Shown here piece by piece: positions 18,486 through 27,977 of a stretch of DNA of 64,000 bases; the first letter of the stretch is position 1; each line of letters begins with the position of its first letter. Both the position numbers and the translations under genes were made by a program. The DNA is from Mangrovibacterium lignilyticum. Lineage in GTDB: Bacteria > Bacteroidota > Bacteroidia > Bacteroidales > Prolixibacteraceae. Where the stretch lies: positions 372,001 to 436,000 of the forward strand of contig NZ_WKLH01000002.1 in the NCBI RefSeq assembly GCF_010882175.1, given 5' to 3'. The notes under the pieces are model-generated. The model made no database searches, was not told where the DNA came from, and saw only the letters and a list, made by a program, of their open reading frames with translations.

Positions 18486-21212
18486 TCAAGCGAAAATAGT
18501 TTCGCTAAATATTGTATTCATAATTTTTTCGAGGCGCAGATTATGTTGTTTCATTAAACCACCCGCTGGCGTACCACTTTCAGGTCTCGATGCTACGATA
18601 ATATCCAGGTGCTTTAGTTTACGTTGAATGAATGGCCAAGCTCCCATGTTTTCCGGCTCATCCTGTGCCCAGATCAACCGTTTGGCCTTTTTATATTTCT
18701 TGAGAATTGCTTCAATTTGATCGATTGGCAACGGGAAAAGTTGTTCCAGACGGACAATCGCAGTTGTTTCATCTCCGCGATCTATTCGTGCTTTTACCAA
18801 GTCGTAGTATAAACGGCCACTGGTAAACACGATTTGTTTAACCTCGGTTGGGTTTGCAATGTGATCATCAATCACTTCCTGAAAACTTCCTTCTGCCAGT
18901 TCGTTCAATGTACAATTAACCATTGGGTGCCGCAGCAAACTTTTCGGTGTGAAAACAACCAATGGCATCCGGGTATCCCAAAGCAAATGACGGCGTAACA
19001 TATGGAACAGACTATCGGGCGAAGTTGGAACTACCACCTGTATATTGTTATTGGCAGCAAGGGTTAAAAAACGTTCAATACGACCACTGGAGTGCTCTGG
19101 TCCCTGACCTTCGTATCCATGAGGTAAGAACAGCACAAGGTTGTTCATCAATCCCCATTTTTCTTCGGCCGAAGTAATATATTGATCGATTATAACCTGA
19201 GCAACATTCGAGAAATCACCAAATTGCGCTTCCCAAATGGTGAGTGCATTAGGCTGTACCATAGCATATCCATATTCAAAGCCCATGACACCGTATTCCG
19301 ACAGGTGTGAATTATAAATATGGAAAGGTGCCTGTTCCGGAGAGATGTTCTTTAAGGGGAAGTATTTCTCGTCCATATCTTCCACGACAAAAGACGCGTG
19401 ACGATGTGCAAAAGTTCCTCGTTCACTATCTTGTCCGCTTATTCGAACCGGAAAACCTTCATCCAGCAAACTGGCATAAGCAAGCAACTCGGCCATAGCC
19501 CAGTCCAGTTTATTATCCGAAAGCATCATTTTACGATCGGAAATAATCCGGTTTACTTTGCTAAAGAAAACTTTATCTTGAGGAAGCGTTGTAATTCGCT
19601 CACCTAATTGCTGCAGCTTATCTTTTGAAACTTTCGTATCAATCCGCTTAGTAAAGTCAGTTTTACGCGGCTTATGGAAATTTTCATATTCCTGAACTAA
19701 GAATTGTTTGATTTTCAGCTTGTCGATTTTCTCCGACTCACTGTACATTTCATCCAGATAGCTGTCAAAATTCAGGACATCCTGCTTAATCTGATCTTGA
19801 CTCAGGATTCCCAGGGTGGTCAGTTTCTCACCATAAATATCTCTTGGGTTTTTATGTTTGGCAATTGCTTTGTATAATAAGGGCTGTGTAAAACGAGGTT
19901 CATCGCCTTCATTATGACCGTATTTGCGGTAGCAAAGAATATCGATAAAAACATCAGAGTGGAATTTCTGACGGTATTCCATCGCCAATTTAATCGTATA
20001 TACCAAGGCCTCCACATCGTCTCCATTAACGTGAAAAACGGGAGAACGGGTCACTTTAGCAACGTCGGTGCTATATGTACTTGAGCGTGCATCAAGGTAG
20101 TTGGTTGTAAACCCAACCTGATTGTTAATCACAAGGTGGATAGTACCGCCTGTTCGATAACCAGTTAACTGAGACATTTGAATAATCTCATAAACAATCC
20201 CCTGAGCAGCAATAGCAGCATCACCATGAATTACAATTGGCGCCAGTTTGTCTTCGTCGCCTCCATATAAAGAATCAATACGTGACCGGGACATCCCCTG
20301 CACCAAACTGGCAACAGTTTCCAAATGAGACGGATTCGGCACCAAACTTAATTTGATATCTCTACCCGAATCTGATTTAATGGTATTTTCAAATCCAAGG
20401 TGGTATTTCACATCCCCCATCGAAATATCTTCTTCGTATTCGGTACCATAGAATTCTTTGAAAATATTTTGATACGGCTTTTTCATAATATTGCTCAGCA
20501 CATTCAGGCGACCGCGGTGAGCCATTCCGATGATAAACTCACTGATACCAAGCTCTGATCCGTGTTCAATAACGGCATCCAAAGCCGGAACTAAACTTTC
20601 AGCTCCTTCCAATGAAAATCGTTTTTGACCAACAAATTTTTTGTGAATGTAGCTTTCGAAGCCAACTGCCACTTTTAAATGATAAAAAATATGCTTCCGC
20701 TTTTCATCAGTAAAAGGCTGCGAGTTTTTCGAGCTTTCCATCTTGGTTTGCATCCAGTCTACTATTTCCGGATGCCGGATATACATGTATTCAATACCAA
20801 TTGAATCGCAGTAGGTCGCTTCCAGGTGTGCTATAATATCTTTTAACTTGGCCGGCCCGATCCCAATGCTATTACCAGCTTGAAAAACCTTTTCCAGATC
20901 GTTTTTGTCCAGACCGAAGTTTTCAATGTCAAGGGTAGGTTTGTACTTTCGCCGGGCGCGAACAGGGTTCGTTTTAGTAAACAGGTGTCCACGTTGGCGA
21001 TATCCGTGAATCAAATTCAGAATGGCGAATTCCTTGTCAATATTACTTCCTGAGAATTCCGATTTGCTCTGGTAATTAGTACGCGCTAACTCAAAGCCTT
21101 TAAAGAAATGCCTCCAACTTTCTTCAATACTTTCAGGATCTCTCAGATAATCCTGATAAAGCTCATCTACGGCTGCAATTTCTTGATTTCCAACTAGAGA
21201 ATATTTATCCAT
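18486..21212 (-). CDS. sucA: 2-oxoglutarate dehydrogenase E1
   Basis: This is the thiamine-diphosphate-dependent E1 that decarboxylates 2-oxoglutarate and succinylates the lipoyl group of SucB. The product has 908 residues. The N-terminal segment (KYSLVGNQEIAAVDELYQ, then WRHFFKGFELA) is the E2-binding region typical of SucA. The central part shows GMAHRGRLNVL, the ThDP-binding segment IHGDAAIAAQGIVYE with NNQVGFTTN, and GHNEGDEPRFTQP. The C-terminal transketolase-like part has ISGQDSERGTFAHRHA and LPHGYEGQGPEHSS. Length is close to E. coli SucA (933). It is the first gene of sucAB and has a 224-bp AT-rich upstream region. Confidence 0.98.
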   Translation of the reverse strand: MDKYSLVGNQEIAAVDELYQDYLRDPESIEESWRHFFKGFELARTNYQSKSEFSGSNIDKEFAILNLIHGYRQRGHLFTKTNPVRARRKYKPTLDIENFGLDKNDLEKVFQAGNSIGIGPAKLKDIIAHLEATYCDSIGIEYMYIRHPEIVDWMQTKMESSKNSQPFTDEKRKHIFYHLKVAVGFESYIHKKFVGQKRFSLEGAESLVPALDAVIEHGSELGISEFIIGMAHRGRLNVLSNIMKKPYQNIFKEFYGTEYEEDISMGDVKYHLGFENTIKSDSGRDIKLSLVPNPSHLETVASLVQGMSRSRIDSLYGGDEDKLAPIVIHGDAAIAAQGIVYEIIQMSQLTGYRTGGTIHLVINNQVGFTTNYLDARSSTYSTDVAKVTRSPVFHVNGDDVEALVYTIKLAMEYRQKFHSDVFIDILCYRKYGHNEGDEPRFTQPLLYKAIAKHKNPRDIYGEKLTTLGILSQDQIKQDVLNFDSYLDEMYSESEKIDKLKIKQFLVQEYENFHKPRKTDFTKRIDTKVSKDKLQQLGERITTLPQDKVFFSKVNRIISDRKMMLSDNKLDWAMAELLAYASLLDEGFPVRISGQDSERGTFAHRHASFVVEDMDEKYFPLKNISPEQAPFHIYNSHLSEYGVMGFEYGYAMVQPNALTIWEAQFGDFSNVAQVIIDQYITSAEEKWGLMNNLVLFLPHGYEGQGPEHSSGRIERFLTLAANNNIQVVVPTSPDSLFHMLRRHLLWDTRMPLVVFTPKSLLRHPMVNCTLNELAEGSFQEVIDDHIANPTEVKQIVFTSGRLYYDLVKARIDRGDETTAIVRLEQLFPLPIDQIEAILKKYKKAKRLIWAQDEPENMGAWPFIQRKLKHLDIIVASRPESGTPAGGLMKQHNLRLEKIMNTIFSETIFA

Positions 21213-21426
21213 TTTGTTGCGTTCGATTATTCCGACCTTATGTTTTAAAAAGCTCTAAAGATTAACAAATGGTAGTTTTTAAAGTTTAACAAATGTCTTG
21301 AATTCTGTAACGATTTTAAACTTTTCATAAACCTAGGTAGTTATTTATAGAAATTCAAACAGAGACCACAAATCATTAGTCATTCCTGAGAATTATCTTG
21401 TTTTTGAACTGAACTCGAACTTTAAC

Positions 21427-21431
21427 GGAGG
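21427..21431 (+). promoter_or_regulatory. Strong Shine-Dalgarno before the Rieske gene
   Basis: GGAGG lies five bases before the ATG at 21437. A perfect Shine-Dalgarno is uncommon in this window and supports this start codon. Confidence 0.6.
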
Positions 21432-21436
21432 AAATT

Positions 21437-21865
21437 ATGAGACGACGCGATTTTATTTCAAAAGTAGCAATTGGCGGGAGTATTTTATTTGCATCACCAT
21501 TCTACCTGAATTCTTGCAGTAAAGGTGGTGATAGCTCAACTGATTCCCCTGATAGTTCAAACACTGGCCCGATCACCATTGATTTAACGGACAGTCAATT
21601 TTCAGCGCTGGACACCGTTGGCGGATATGCCTACTATGGTAAATACATGATTATCCGGAACGGCGAATCCAGCTTCGTGGTTTTGAGCAAATATTGCACA
21701 CACCAAAACTTCACCCTGGAATATTTACCGGATACGAATCAAATCCGATGCAATAATCACGGGTCAATGTTTACCATTGACGGGGCTGTCATTAATGGTC
21801 CGGCAAGCAGAAGCCTGGCAAGCTACACTGCAACTGTTTCTGACAACATGCTGACGATAAGCTAA
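21437..21865 (+). CDS. Rieske [2Fe-2S] lipoprotein
   Basis: The product has 142 residues. The N-terminus has a twin-arginine-like motif (RRRDFISK) followed by a hydrophobic segment and a possible lipobox (YLNSC), then a Ser/Asp-rich linker to about residue 48. The Rieske domain has both cluster-binding boxes: CTH in KYCTHQNF and CNNH in IRCNNHGSMF, plus the proline-loop region NGPASRSLASY. It probably carries a [2Fe-2S] cluster outside the cytoplasm, exported folded by Tat. It is monocistronic. It lacks the b-type cytochrome partner expected for a bc complex, so its electron partner is unknown. Many Bacteroidota encode such solitary Rieske proteins. Confidence 0.92.
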   Translation: MRRRDFISKVAIGGSILFASPFYLNSCSKGGDSSTDSPDSSNTGPITIDLTDSQFSALDTVGGYAYYGKYMIIRNGESSFVVLSKYCTHQNFTLEYLPDTNQIRCNNHGSMFTIDGAVINGPASRSLASYTATVSDNMLTIS

Positions 21866-22036
21866 AAGGTCATAATATATTTGAGCTATCAGTTGGAGGC
21901 CGGCACTTTCCGAGTTAAGACATTTCTCTTAGTTTTCAGAAACTAATTGTGTGTATTGGCTAATGACGCAAACTGTTTGGAGGCTGCCTTTTCTGTATCT
22001 CTTCAGAGCGACTTAGGCTATCCGGTCAATTCAAAA

Positions 22037-23338
22037 TCACTCCTTTTTTAAGCGGGTAAACGCAATAATCAGCAAACTCACCATAAAAAATGACGATAAC
22101 AGCAAGGCGCTGTTTCTCATACTTCCGGTAATCTGTTCAATAATTCCAAATCCCAACATCCCAAATACAATCGCTAGTTTCTCAGTGCTGTCATAAAAAG
22201 TGAAATAAGAAGCAGTGTCAGCTGCTCCGGAGGGAATCAGTTTTGACCAGGTGGAACGGGCTTGCGACTGGATTCCGCCCATAACTAAACCAACCAGCGC
22301 ACCCAGTCCATAAAACTGGTATTCATTTTGGATTAAATAAGCTGAAGCACAAACAAAAATCCAAATAGAGAGCATCCATAGCAACGAGGTTTTATTCCCG
22401 TATTTTGTCGATACTTTAGCGAACAGGATCGCACCCAGAATTGCGACAATCTGGATAATCAGAATGGTGATGATCAGCTTCGAGCCGGTAATACCAAGTT
22501 CAGCACTTCCAAATAAGGAGGCAATAATGATAATGGTTTGAACCCCCATACTAAAAAAGAAAAACGCCAGCAAAAAGCGATACATCGCCTGATGTTGTTT
22601 TATATAACTAAAAACATGGATGACCTCTTTGAATCCGCGGGTCAGGATTTTTGTATCCAATTTAATTTTCCTGCTATCCTCGCGCAGGTAGTAAAAAGCA
22701 AATTGAGATATTGCCAGCCACCAAATACCGACTTCAACAAAAGCATATTTTATTGCTTCCAGCTTCCCTGAAAATCCAAACAACTCATATTTTTCGATCG
22801 AAAATAAGTTGAATATCAGCAGCAGCATACTTCCGGCGTACCCAAATGAAAACCCTCTTGCACTGATTCGGTCCTGCCTGTCGGGAGTTGCAATGAGGGG
22901 AAGAAACGAATTGTAATAGACAAGTGAACCGGCAAACCCTATAACTGCAAGTGCAGGAAGGCCTATTCCCAGACCAATATTTTCCCCGTTAAAACCAAAC
23001 AGTCCCATGCAAGACAAAGCACCGATTAGCGTAAACATTTGCATAAATCGTTTGCGATATCCTCCCAAATCAGCAATTCCGGATAGGAACAGGGTTAAGA
23101 AAATAATGACAAAATAACCGAAAGCAATCGCGTATTCATACAACACCGTATTCTTGATCGTTATTCCTAAAAAGTTGACCATTTCCGATCCAAAAGCCTG
23201 TTTGGTAACTTCCTGGTAAAAAATAGGATACAATACCGTAGCAATACTCAGATTGTAGGCTGAATTAGCAATATCGTACGAGCACCAGGCATTGATGACT
23301 TTGCTTGAATTGACAGGCATTTTGGAAGTACTTTTCAT
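22037..23338 (-). CDS. MFS transporter, UMF1/Atg22-like family
   Basis: The product has 433 residues with about twelve transmembrane helices. The opening NAWCSYDIANSAYNLSIATVLYPIFY matches the UMF1 (Atg22-like) branch of the major facilitator superfamily, whose hallmark is W(C/S)xYDxANS. The loop GGYRKRFMQ after helix 2-3 and GLVMGGIQSQARSTWSKLIP after helix 10 also fit. The substrate is unknown; yeast Atg22 exports amino acids from vacuoles, but bacterial members are uncharacterised. Spacing suggests a single-gene transcript. Confidence 0.88.
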   Translation of the reverse strand: MKSTSKMPVNSSKVINAWCSYDIANSAYNLSIATVLYPIFYQEVTKQAFGSEMVNFLGITIKNTVLYEYAIAFGYFVIIFLTLFLSGIADLGGYRKRFMQMFTLIGALSCMGLFGFNGENIGLGIGLPALAVIGFAGSLVYYNSFLPLIATPDRQDRISARGFSFGYAGSMLLLIFNLFSIEKYELFGFSGKLEAIKYAFVEVGIWWLAISQFAFYYLREDSRKIKLDTKILTRGFKEVIHVFSYIKQHQAMYRFLLAFFFFSMGVQTIIIIASLFGSAELGITGSKLIITILIIQIVAILGAILFAKVSTKYGNKTSLLWMLSIWIFVCASAYLIQNEYQFYGLGALVGLVMGGIQSQARSTWSKLIPSGAADTASYFTFYDSTEKLAIVFGMLGFGIIEQITGSMRNSALLLSSFFMVSLLIIAFTRLKKE

Positions 23339-23567
23339 GGTTGATCAACTAAAATGGATATTGCTAAATTTACTTTTTTATTTTTATATCCAAATATTCT
23401 CCCGGATTCCGGTGTATCGTTTTTAGCATTAACAAACATGATAAAACGAGAAATTTTGAAATACTTGACCAGATTTCTGCCATAACCAAGGTATCTGAAT
23501 ACAAGTATAACAACCCAACAAGGAGTCTGAATGAACGGCAAAAGGTATTAATCACATCAAAAAAACC

Positions 23568-26243
23568 ATGAGGAATCACTCTCCTATTATTATTCGCTTT
23601 GTGAAAAGTTTACTATTCATTGTCCGAAAAATTCTTTCATTACGGTACAACGTAACGGTTAAGGGAGGCGAAATTTTAGAAAACTCCTCTTCTGTCTTTA
23701 TATTACCGAACCATCAGGCTCTGATTGATCCGATTCTTTTAATGTGTCACATTCATCGCAATTCCAAAGCAATTCCGGTCATCATTTCAAATTATTACGA
23801 CATCCCCGTGCTAAAATCCATATTTAAAATGTGGGGAGCCATTCGGGTCAGTAACCTGGAATCAGGCAGCCGTAACGTTAAAGTGCTAAACGAAGTATCC
23901 CGCTCCGTGCTCAAAGGATTCAACCGGGGTGAAAACATTCTGCTCTATCCGAGCGGACAGCTTGCCGGGAAGGGCTACGAAAGGATTTTCAACAAACAAT
24001 CTGCACACAAAATTGCCAGCCGTGTACCCGATAATGTAAAAATAGTGGGGGTACGAATGACCGGTTTATGGGGAAGTATGTGGTCGAAAGCATGGACCGG
24101 CGAATCACCCAATTTTTCCGTTCAATTGCTGAAAGGCATGTTTTATATCCTGGCGAACCTTATTTTCTTTTTACCCAAGCGAAAGGTTGTTTTTGAATTT
24201 GAAGATCTGACGTCTGCAGCGAAGCAAAAAGCCCGTGAGGGACGCAACGAATTTAATTCCTACCTGGAGGAATTCTATAATCTTCATGGTGAAGAACAAG
24301 CGGTTTTTCTGAAGCATTTCTTTTTCATGCCCCAGTTAAAGAAAGAACCGCCAAGTCAAATTGATCAATCGGAAGAAGAAATTCAATCTGCTGCCCTGCC
24401 AACCGATGATGAGATCATTCAACCGGGCTTGCTGGAGAAAGTCAAAGGAATCGTTGCCATTGTCATCGGCGCTGACCCGGAAGAAATAACACTTGATTCC
24501 TATTTGAGTCATGATTTGGGCGCCGATTCACTCAACCTGGTGGAGATAATGTCTGAAATTGAAAACCAGTTTGACACATTTTCAACCCCTCAAATAAACG
24601 ACATTAAAACAATCGGCGACTTATGCCTTGTGGCCATGGGCCAATTTACATCTGAAGCGGATCTAAAACCCTCCTACCTGGAGAAATCATTATCCAAAAC
24701 CGGAAACATTCAGGTTGATCCGGAGAAAAACATACTTTGGCAATTTTTGGATACGTTCACCAGCAACCCCAAAGACTATTTTTCATATGATGCCATGTTG
24801 GGCTGTACCAACCGGAAGAATTTCATGCTGAAAGCAGCCGTGGTTTCAAAAATCATCAAAAAGCGCGTCAACGGACCGCGTGTTGGTATTATGCTGCCTG
24901 CACTGCAAAGTACCACAACGCTGATAATTGCAAGTTACATGGCCGGCAAAATACCGGTTATGCTCAACTGGACAGTCGGCAAAAAAGTGCTGGAACATTG
25001 CATGAAAACGGCCGATGTTGACGTGATTCTTTCAGCCGGAACTTTCATTCGGAGAATTGAGGAGCAACTACCGGAAAGTGTTATAAACAAACTGGTACTG
25101 CTTGAAAAAGAAGTTCCGCGGGCTGGCATTATTACCAAACTGAAAGGATTGATCACTGCCAAATTTCCACGATCTTTTCTGCCATACAAGCAACTGAATG
25201 AAACGGCTGTAGTGCTGTTTACATCGGGCAGCGAAGCCATGCCCAAAGCTGTTCCGCTCACGCATAAAAACATCGTCAGCGATTTGCACGGGGTTTTCTC
25301 AAGCCTGCAAATTGAAAACAATTTGACTTTCCTGGGGTTTCTGCCTCCGTTCCACAGCTTTGGCTTTACCGTATTGTCGGTTCTTCCGCTGGTTTCGGGC
25401 GTGAAAGTGGCATACACGCCCAACCCAACCGATGCGCGTGAAGTCCTGAAAATCCTGAAGCATACCAAAGCAAATATTCTGTTGGGCACCCCCGGGTTCC
25501 TAAAACTGATGATGGGCCGGGGCACTTCATATTTCTTTAAGTCAGTACGCTATGTAATCACCGGCGCGGAAGCCATGCCTCCCGTTCTGAAGGAGCTTTT
25601 TGACCAACTCACGACCAACGCACTGTTGCTCGAGGGCTACGGAATTACCGAATGTGCGCCCGTGCTGACCATAAATCCTCTGGAAAAACAAAAATTAAAT
25701 AGCGTCGGGAAATTCATTCAGGATGTTGAAGGTCTGATCGTTGATCTGGACACAGGAAAGCCTTGCCGGACCGGTGAGCCGGGAATGATTTATGCGCGGG
25801 GCAAGAATGTGTTTCATGGATATTTGGGTGAAGGAGGAACAAGTCCGTTTGAACAAATCGGCGGAAAAACCTGGTACAAAACAGGAGACCTCGGCTATCT
25901 CGACGAGGAAGGTTACCTGTTCATTACAGGGCGGCTGAAACGCTTTATTAAAATAGCCGGCGAAATGATCAGCTTGCCGTTTATTGAAAAAATACTGCTT
26001 GAGAAATACGGTGAGGAAGAGCAACAGGTCCTCGCGGTGGAAGGTTCCGACACAATTACGCCGCCACAGGTTGTCCTGTTTACAATTCGCCCTTTCGATT
26101 TGGACCAGGTGAACAGCTACCTGATGAAAAACGGCGTGGCTCCGATAGCCAGAATAAAACGGATCATTCAAACCGATGAAATACCGCTGTTAGGAACCGG
26201 AAAAACAGATTACAAAGTGTTGCGCAAGATGATTGAATCGTAA
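23568..26243 (+). CDS. PlsC acyltransferase - acyl carrier protein - AMP-dependent acyl ligase fusion
   Basis: The product has 891 residues and three recognisable units. Residues 1-230 form a PlsC-type acyltransferase with H49xxxxD54 in NHQALIDP and YPSGQLAGKG. A short linker leads to an acyl carrier domain (about 285-365) with the phosphopantetheine Ser321 in DLGADSLNLVEIM. Residues about 400-891 form an ANL-family acyl-activating enzyme with VLFTSGSEAMPKAVPLTH, GYGITECAPVL, YKTGDLGYLDEEG and catalytic Lys879 in GTGKTDYK. E. coli Aas joins the acyltransferase and ligase parts without an ACP. Here the carrier is built in, suggesting that fatty acid is loaded on the internal ACP and passed to a lysophospholipid. 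That flow is inferred. Base composition is GC-richer than the window average. Confidence 0.9.
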   Translation: MRNHSPIIIRFVKSLLFIVRKILSLRYNVTVKGGEILENSSSVFILPNHQALIDPILLMCHIHRNSKAIPVIISNYYDIPVLKSIFKMWGAIRVSNLESGSRNVKVLNEVSRSVLKGFNRGENILLYPSGQLAGKGYERIFNKQSAHKIASRVPDNVKIVGVRMTGLWGSMWSKAWTGESPNFSVQLLKGMFYILANLIFFLPKRKVVFEFEDLTSAAKQKAREGRNEFNSYLEEFYNLHGEEQAVFLKHFFFMPQLKKEPPSQIDQSEEEIQSAALPTDDEIIQPGLLEKVKGIVAIVIGADPEEITLDSYLSHDLGADSLNLVEIMSEIENQFDTFSTPQINDIKTIGDLCLVAMGQFTSEADLKPSYLEKSLSKTGNIQVDPEKNILWQFLDTFTSNPKDYFSYDAMLGCTNRKNFMLKAAVVSKIIKKRVNGPRVGIMLPALQSTTTLIIASYMAGKIPVMLNWTVGKKVLEHCMKTADVDVILSAGTFIRRIEEQLPESVINKLVLLEKEVPRAGIITKLKGLITAKFPRSFLPYKQLNETAVVLFTSGSEAMPKAVPLTHKNIVSDLHGVFSSLQIENNLTFLGFLPPFHSFGFTVLSVLPLVSGVKVAYTPNPTDAREVLKILKHTKANILLGTPGFLKLMMGRGTSYFFKSVRYVITGAEAMPPVLKELFDQLTTNALLLEGYGITECAPVLTINPLEKQKLNSVGKFIQDVEGLIVDLDTGKPCRTGEPGMIYARGKNVFHGYLGEGGTSPFEQIGGKTWYKTGDLGYLDEEGYLFITGRLKRFIKIAGEMISLPFIEKILLEKYGEEEQQVLAVEGSDTITPPQVVLFTIRPFDLDQVNSYLMKNGVAPIARIKRIIQTDEIPLLGTGKTDYKVLRKMIES

Positions 26244-26505
26244 CCAGCCTTGTTCCCGAATAAGAATTGATTCTTGTATTGAAAAGAAGATTCGCCAACC
26301 ATTCAGGCTGACTTCCTTGCCCCCTGCCCATCAACCCGGATCGAAACAACAGCCAATATGCGCCCCCAAACACGGTGGCTGAAGCCCAGATTGCCCGGTA
26401 AGGCAGCTCAATCGGCTCGGGCAATGCACGCAATACCCTATTTTGTCAAAATTTTTCCTTTATTGACCAGCCGATTGTATTAAATTCGCTTTCAAAATAA
26501 GAACT

Positions 26506-27510
26506 ATGAACCGCCTCCTTCGGATTCTTTTGGCAACACTTCTTTTCCTGTTATTTTTATATGTCGTTGGCCCGCAGTTTCCGGCTCCCGAATTGACAAA
26601 CGAATTACCCAAAGTTGAAGTTCAGCTTCGCAACCTCGACCAATACCTTGCTAAAAAGGAAAGCAAGCTCCCGGTTAAACCGGACAATCAAAGCGTGGTG
26701 GTTTGGGCTAACGACAGCCTCAAACAGCAAACCGAATGGTGTCTGCTTTATTTACACGGCTTCTCGGCATCGCGCATGGAAGGGTTCCCGACGCATGTCA
26801 ACTTCGCCGCTCATTTTGGGATGAATGCTTACCTGCCCCGCCTGGCATCGCACGGACTCGATGTTTCGGAACCGCTATTGGATATGACGCCGGACCGCCT
26901 GTACGAATCTGCGAAAGAAGCGCTTCAAATTGCCCATCTTTTAGGTAAAAAGGTGATCATCATGAGTACATCGACCGGAGGAACGCTTTCGCTAAAACTG
27001 GCGGCCGAATTTCCGGACCTCACCGATGCACTCATCCTGCTGTCTCCGAACGTGGCCATCAATAACAAAGCGGCATTTATGCTGTCGCAGCCCTGGGGCT
27101 TGCAAATTGCGCGACAGGTGTATGACGGGGATTACCGCTACGTCAACACAAATTTCGATGACGAAGAATGTGCCTACTGGAACTGTTTCTACCGGCTCGA
27201 AGCCGTTGTTTACCTCGAGCAGCTGGTCAATGCAACCATGGTACCCCGCACATTTAACCAGGTGAAAGCTCCGGTTTTTCTGGGCTATTATTATAAGGAT
27301 GAAGCGCACCAGGATGAGGTGGTTCGGGTTGATGCCGCCTTAAAAATGTTTGATGCGCTTGGAACGACAGCCGAACTGAAGCAAAAGCAAGCTTTCGATT
27401 CGGGGGTGCATGTAATTGGAAGCGGTATGTTCTCGACATGCCAGAATGAAGTGGAAAATGCAACCATTCGGTTTGCCGAAAAAACAATGGGCATTTCACC
27501 GCTCAAATAA
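26506..27510 (+). CDS. Alpha/beta hydrolase, membrane-anchored or secreted
   Basis: The product has 334 residues. The first 20 residues form a hydrophobic segment (LLRILLATLLFLLFLYVVG), a signal anchor or signal peptide. The core is an alpha/beta hydrolase with the oxyanion-region HG in LLYLHGFSASRMEGF, the nucleophile Ser156 in MSTSTGG (Ser replaces the usual first Gly of GxSxG), a probable acid in YYKDEAHQ and the catalytic His in SGVHVIGSG. The closest recalled group is the serine aminopeptidase S33/monoacylglycerol-lipase-like hydrolases. It lies 262 bp downstream of the acyl ligase fusion in the same direction, so a lipid-related role is plausible. The substrate is unknown. Confidence 0.85.
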   Translation: MNRLLRILLATLLFLLFLYVVGPQFPAPELTNELPKVEVQLRNLDQYLAKKESKLPVKPDNQSVVVWANDSLKQQTEWCLLYLHGFSASRMEGFPTHVNFAAHFGMNAYLPRLASHGLDVSEPLLDMTPDRLYESAKEALQIAHLLGKKVIIMSTSTGGTLSLKLAAEFPDLTDALILLSPNVAINNKAAFMLSQPWGLQIARQVYDGDYRYVNTNFDDEECAYWNCFYRLEAVVYLEQLVNATMVPRTFNQVKAPVFLGYYYKDEAHQDEVVRVDAALKMFDALGTTAELKQKQAFDSGVHVIGSGMFSTCQNEVENATIRFAEKTMGISPLK

Positions 27511-27640
27511 GCGAAGTCCCCGCCGATCGATTACCGGAACAAAGTCTTTGGGCACGCATTCGAACTGGTAGGTTGAAGCGCTGCAAGGGCAGTTGTGTGC
27601 TTTCAAAAAGAAAAAGGAGCAGAAACCCGGCGAAGATTCT

Positions 27641-27901
27641 GTCGAAAATTTCGAAACCGCCAAATTGGTTGTCGGGAGCTTGTCGAAATTTTCGACAGCG
27701 CCAAAAGTGTTCTCGCGGACCTGTCGAAAATTTCGACAGCAGGAAAAGAGTCCATTTGGCCTCTCCGAAAATTTCGACAGCATGAAAACAGTCCATTTGG
27801 CCTCTTCGAAATTTTCGACAGCATGAAAAGGGTCCTGTTGGCCCTTTCGAAAATTTCGACGGCACCAATTGGACCGAAATGGCCTTTTCGAAAATTTCGA
27901 C
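27641..27901. repeat. Array of seven palindromic cores at exact 41-bp spacing
   Basis: Seven copies of a 15-bp odd palindrome, consensus GTCGAAAWTTTCGAC, start at 27641, 27682, 27723, 27764, 27805, 27846 and 27887, every step being exactly 41 bp. The central 11 bases CGAAAWTTTCG are invariant in all seven. The centre is T in copies 2 and 5 and A in the rest. The first base is G in copies 1-3 and T in 4-7. The 26-bp spacers are related but diverged: most begin AGC and most end in GGCC plus two pyrimidines. It lies between the alpha/beta hydrolase stop and the rimO terminator. Forty-one base pairs is close to four helical turns, so all sites would face the same side of the DNA. Confidence 0.95.
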
Positions 27902-27932
27902 GACCAGAAGGCTGCTTGGCGCGCAGCAAATT

Positions 27933-27964
27933 AAAAAGGCCAACTCCCTTTTCGAAAGTTGGCC
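27933..27964 (-). terminator. Rho-independent terminator of rimO
   Basis: GGCCAACT (27938-27945) pairs with AGTTGGCC (27957-27964). On the minus strand five T follow (plus-strand A at 27933-27937). The loop contains TTCGAA, resembling a half-site of the adjacent array. The stem begins 14 bp past the rimO stop codon. Confidence 0.88.
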
Positions 27965-27977
27965 CTTGTTCTATTTT

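Noticed and set aside
26164-26433. Minus-strand open frame of 89 codons in the gap after the acyl-ligase fusion
   Set aside because: It overlaps the end of the real gene in antisense, has no motif, and its Gly/Arg-rich part follows from GC-rich DNA. The 262-bp gap shows nothing else.
27641-27901. CRISPR array
   Set aside because: The conserved part is only 11-15 bp, palindromic and evenly spaced, and the spacers are related to each other rather than unique. No cas genes are present.
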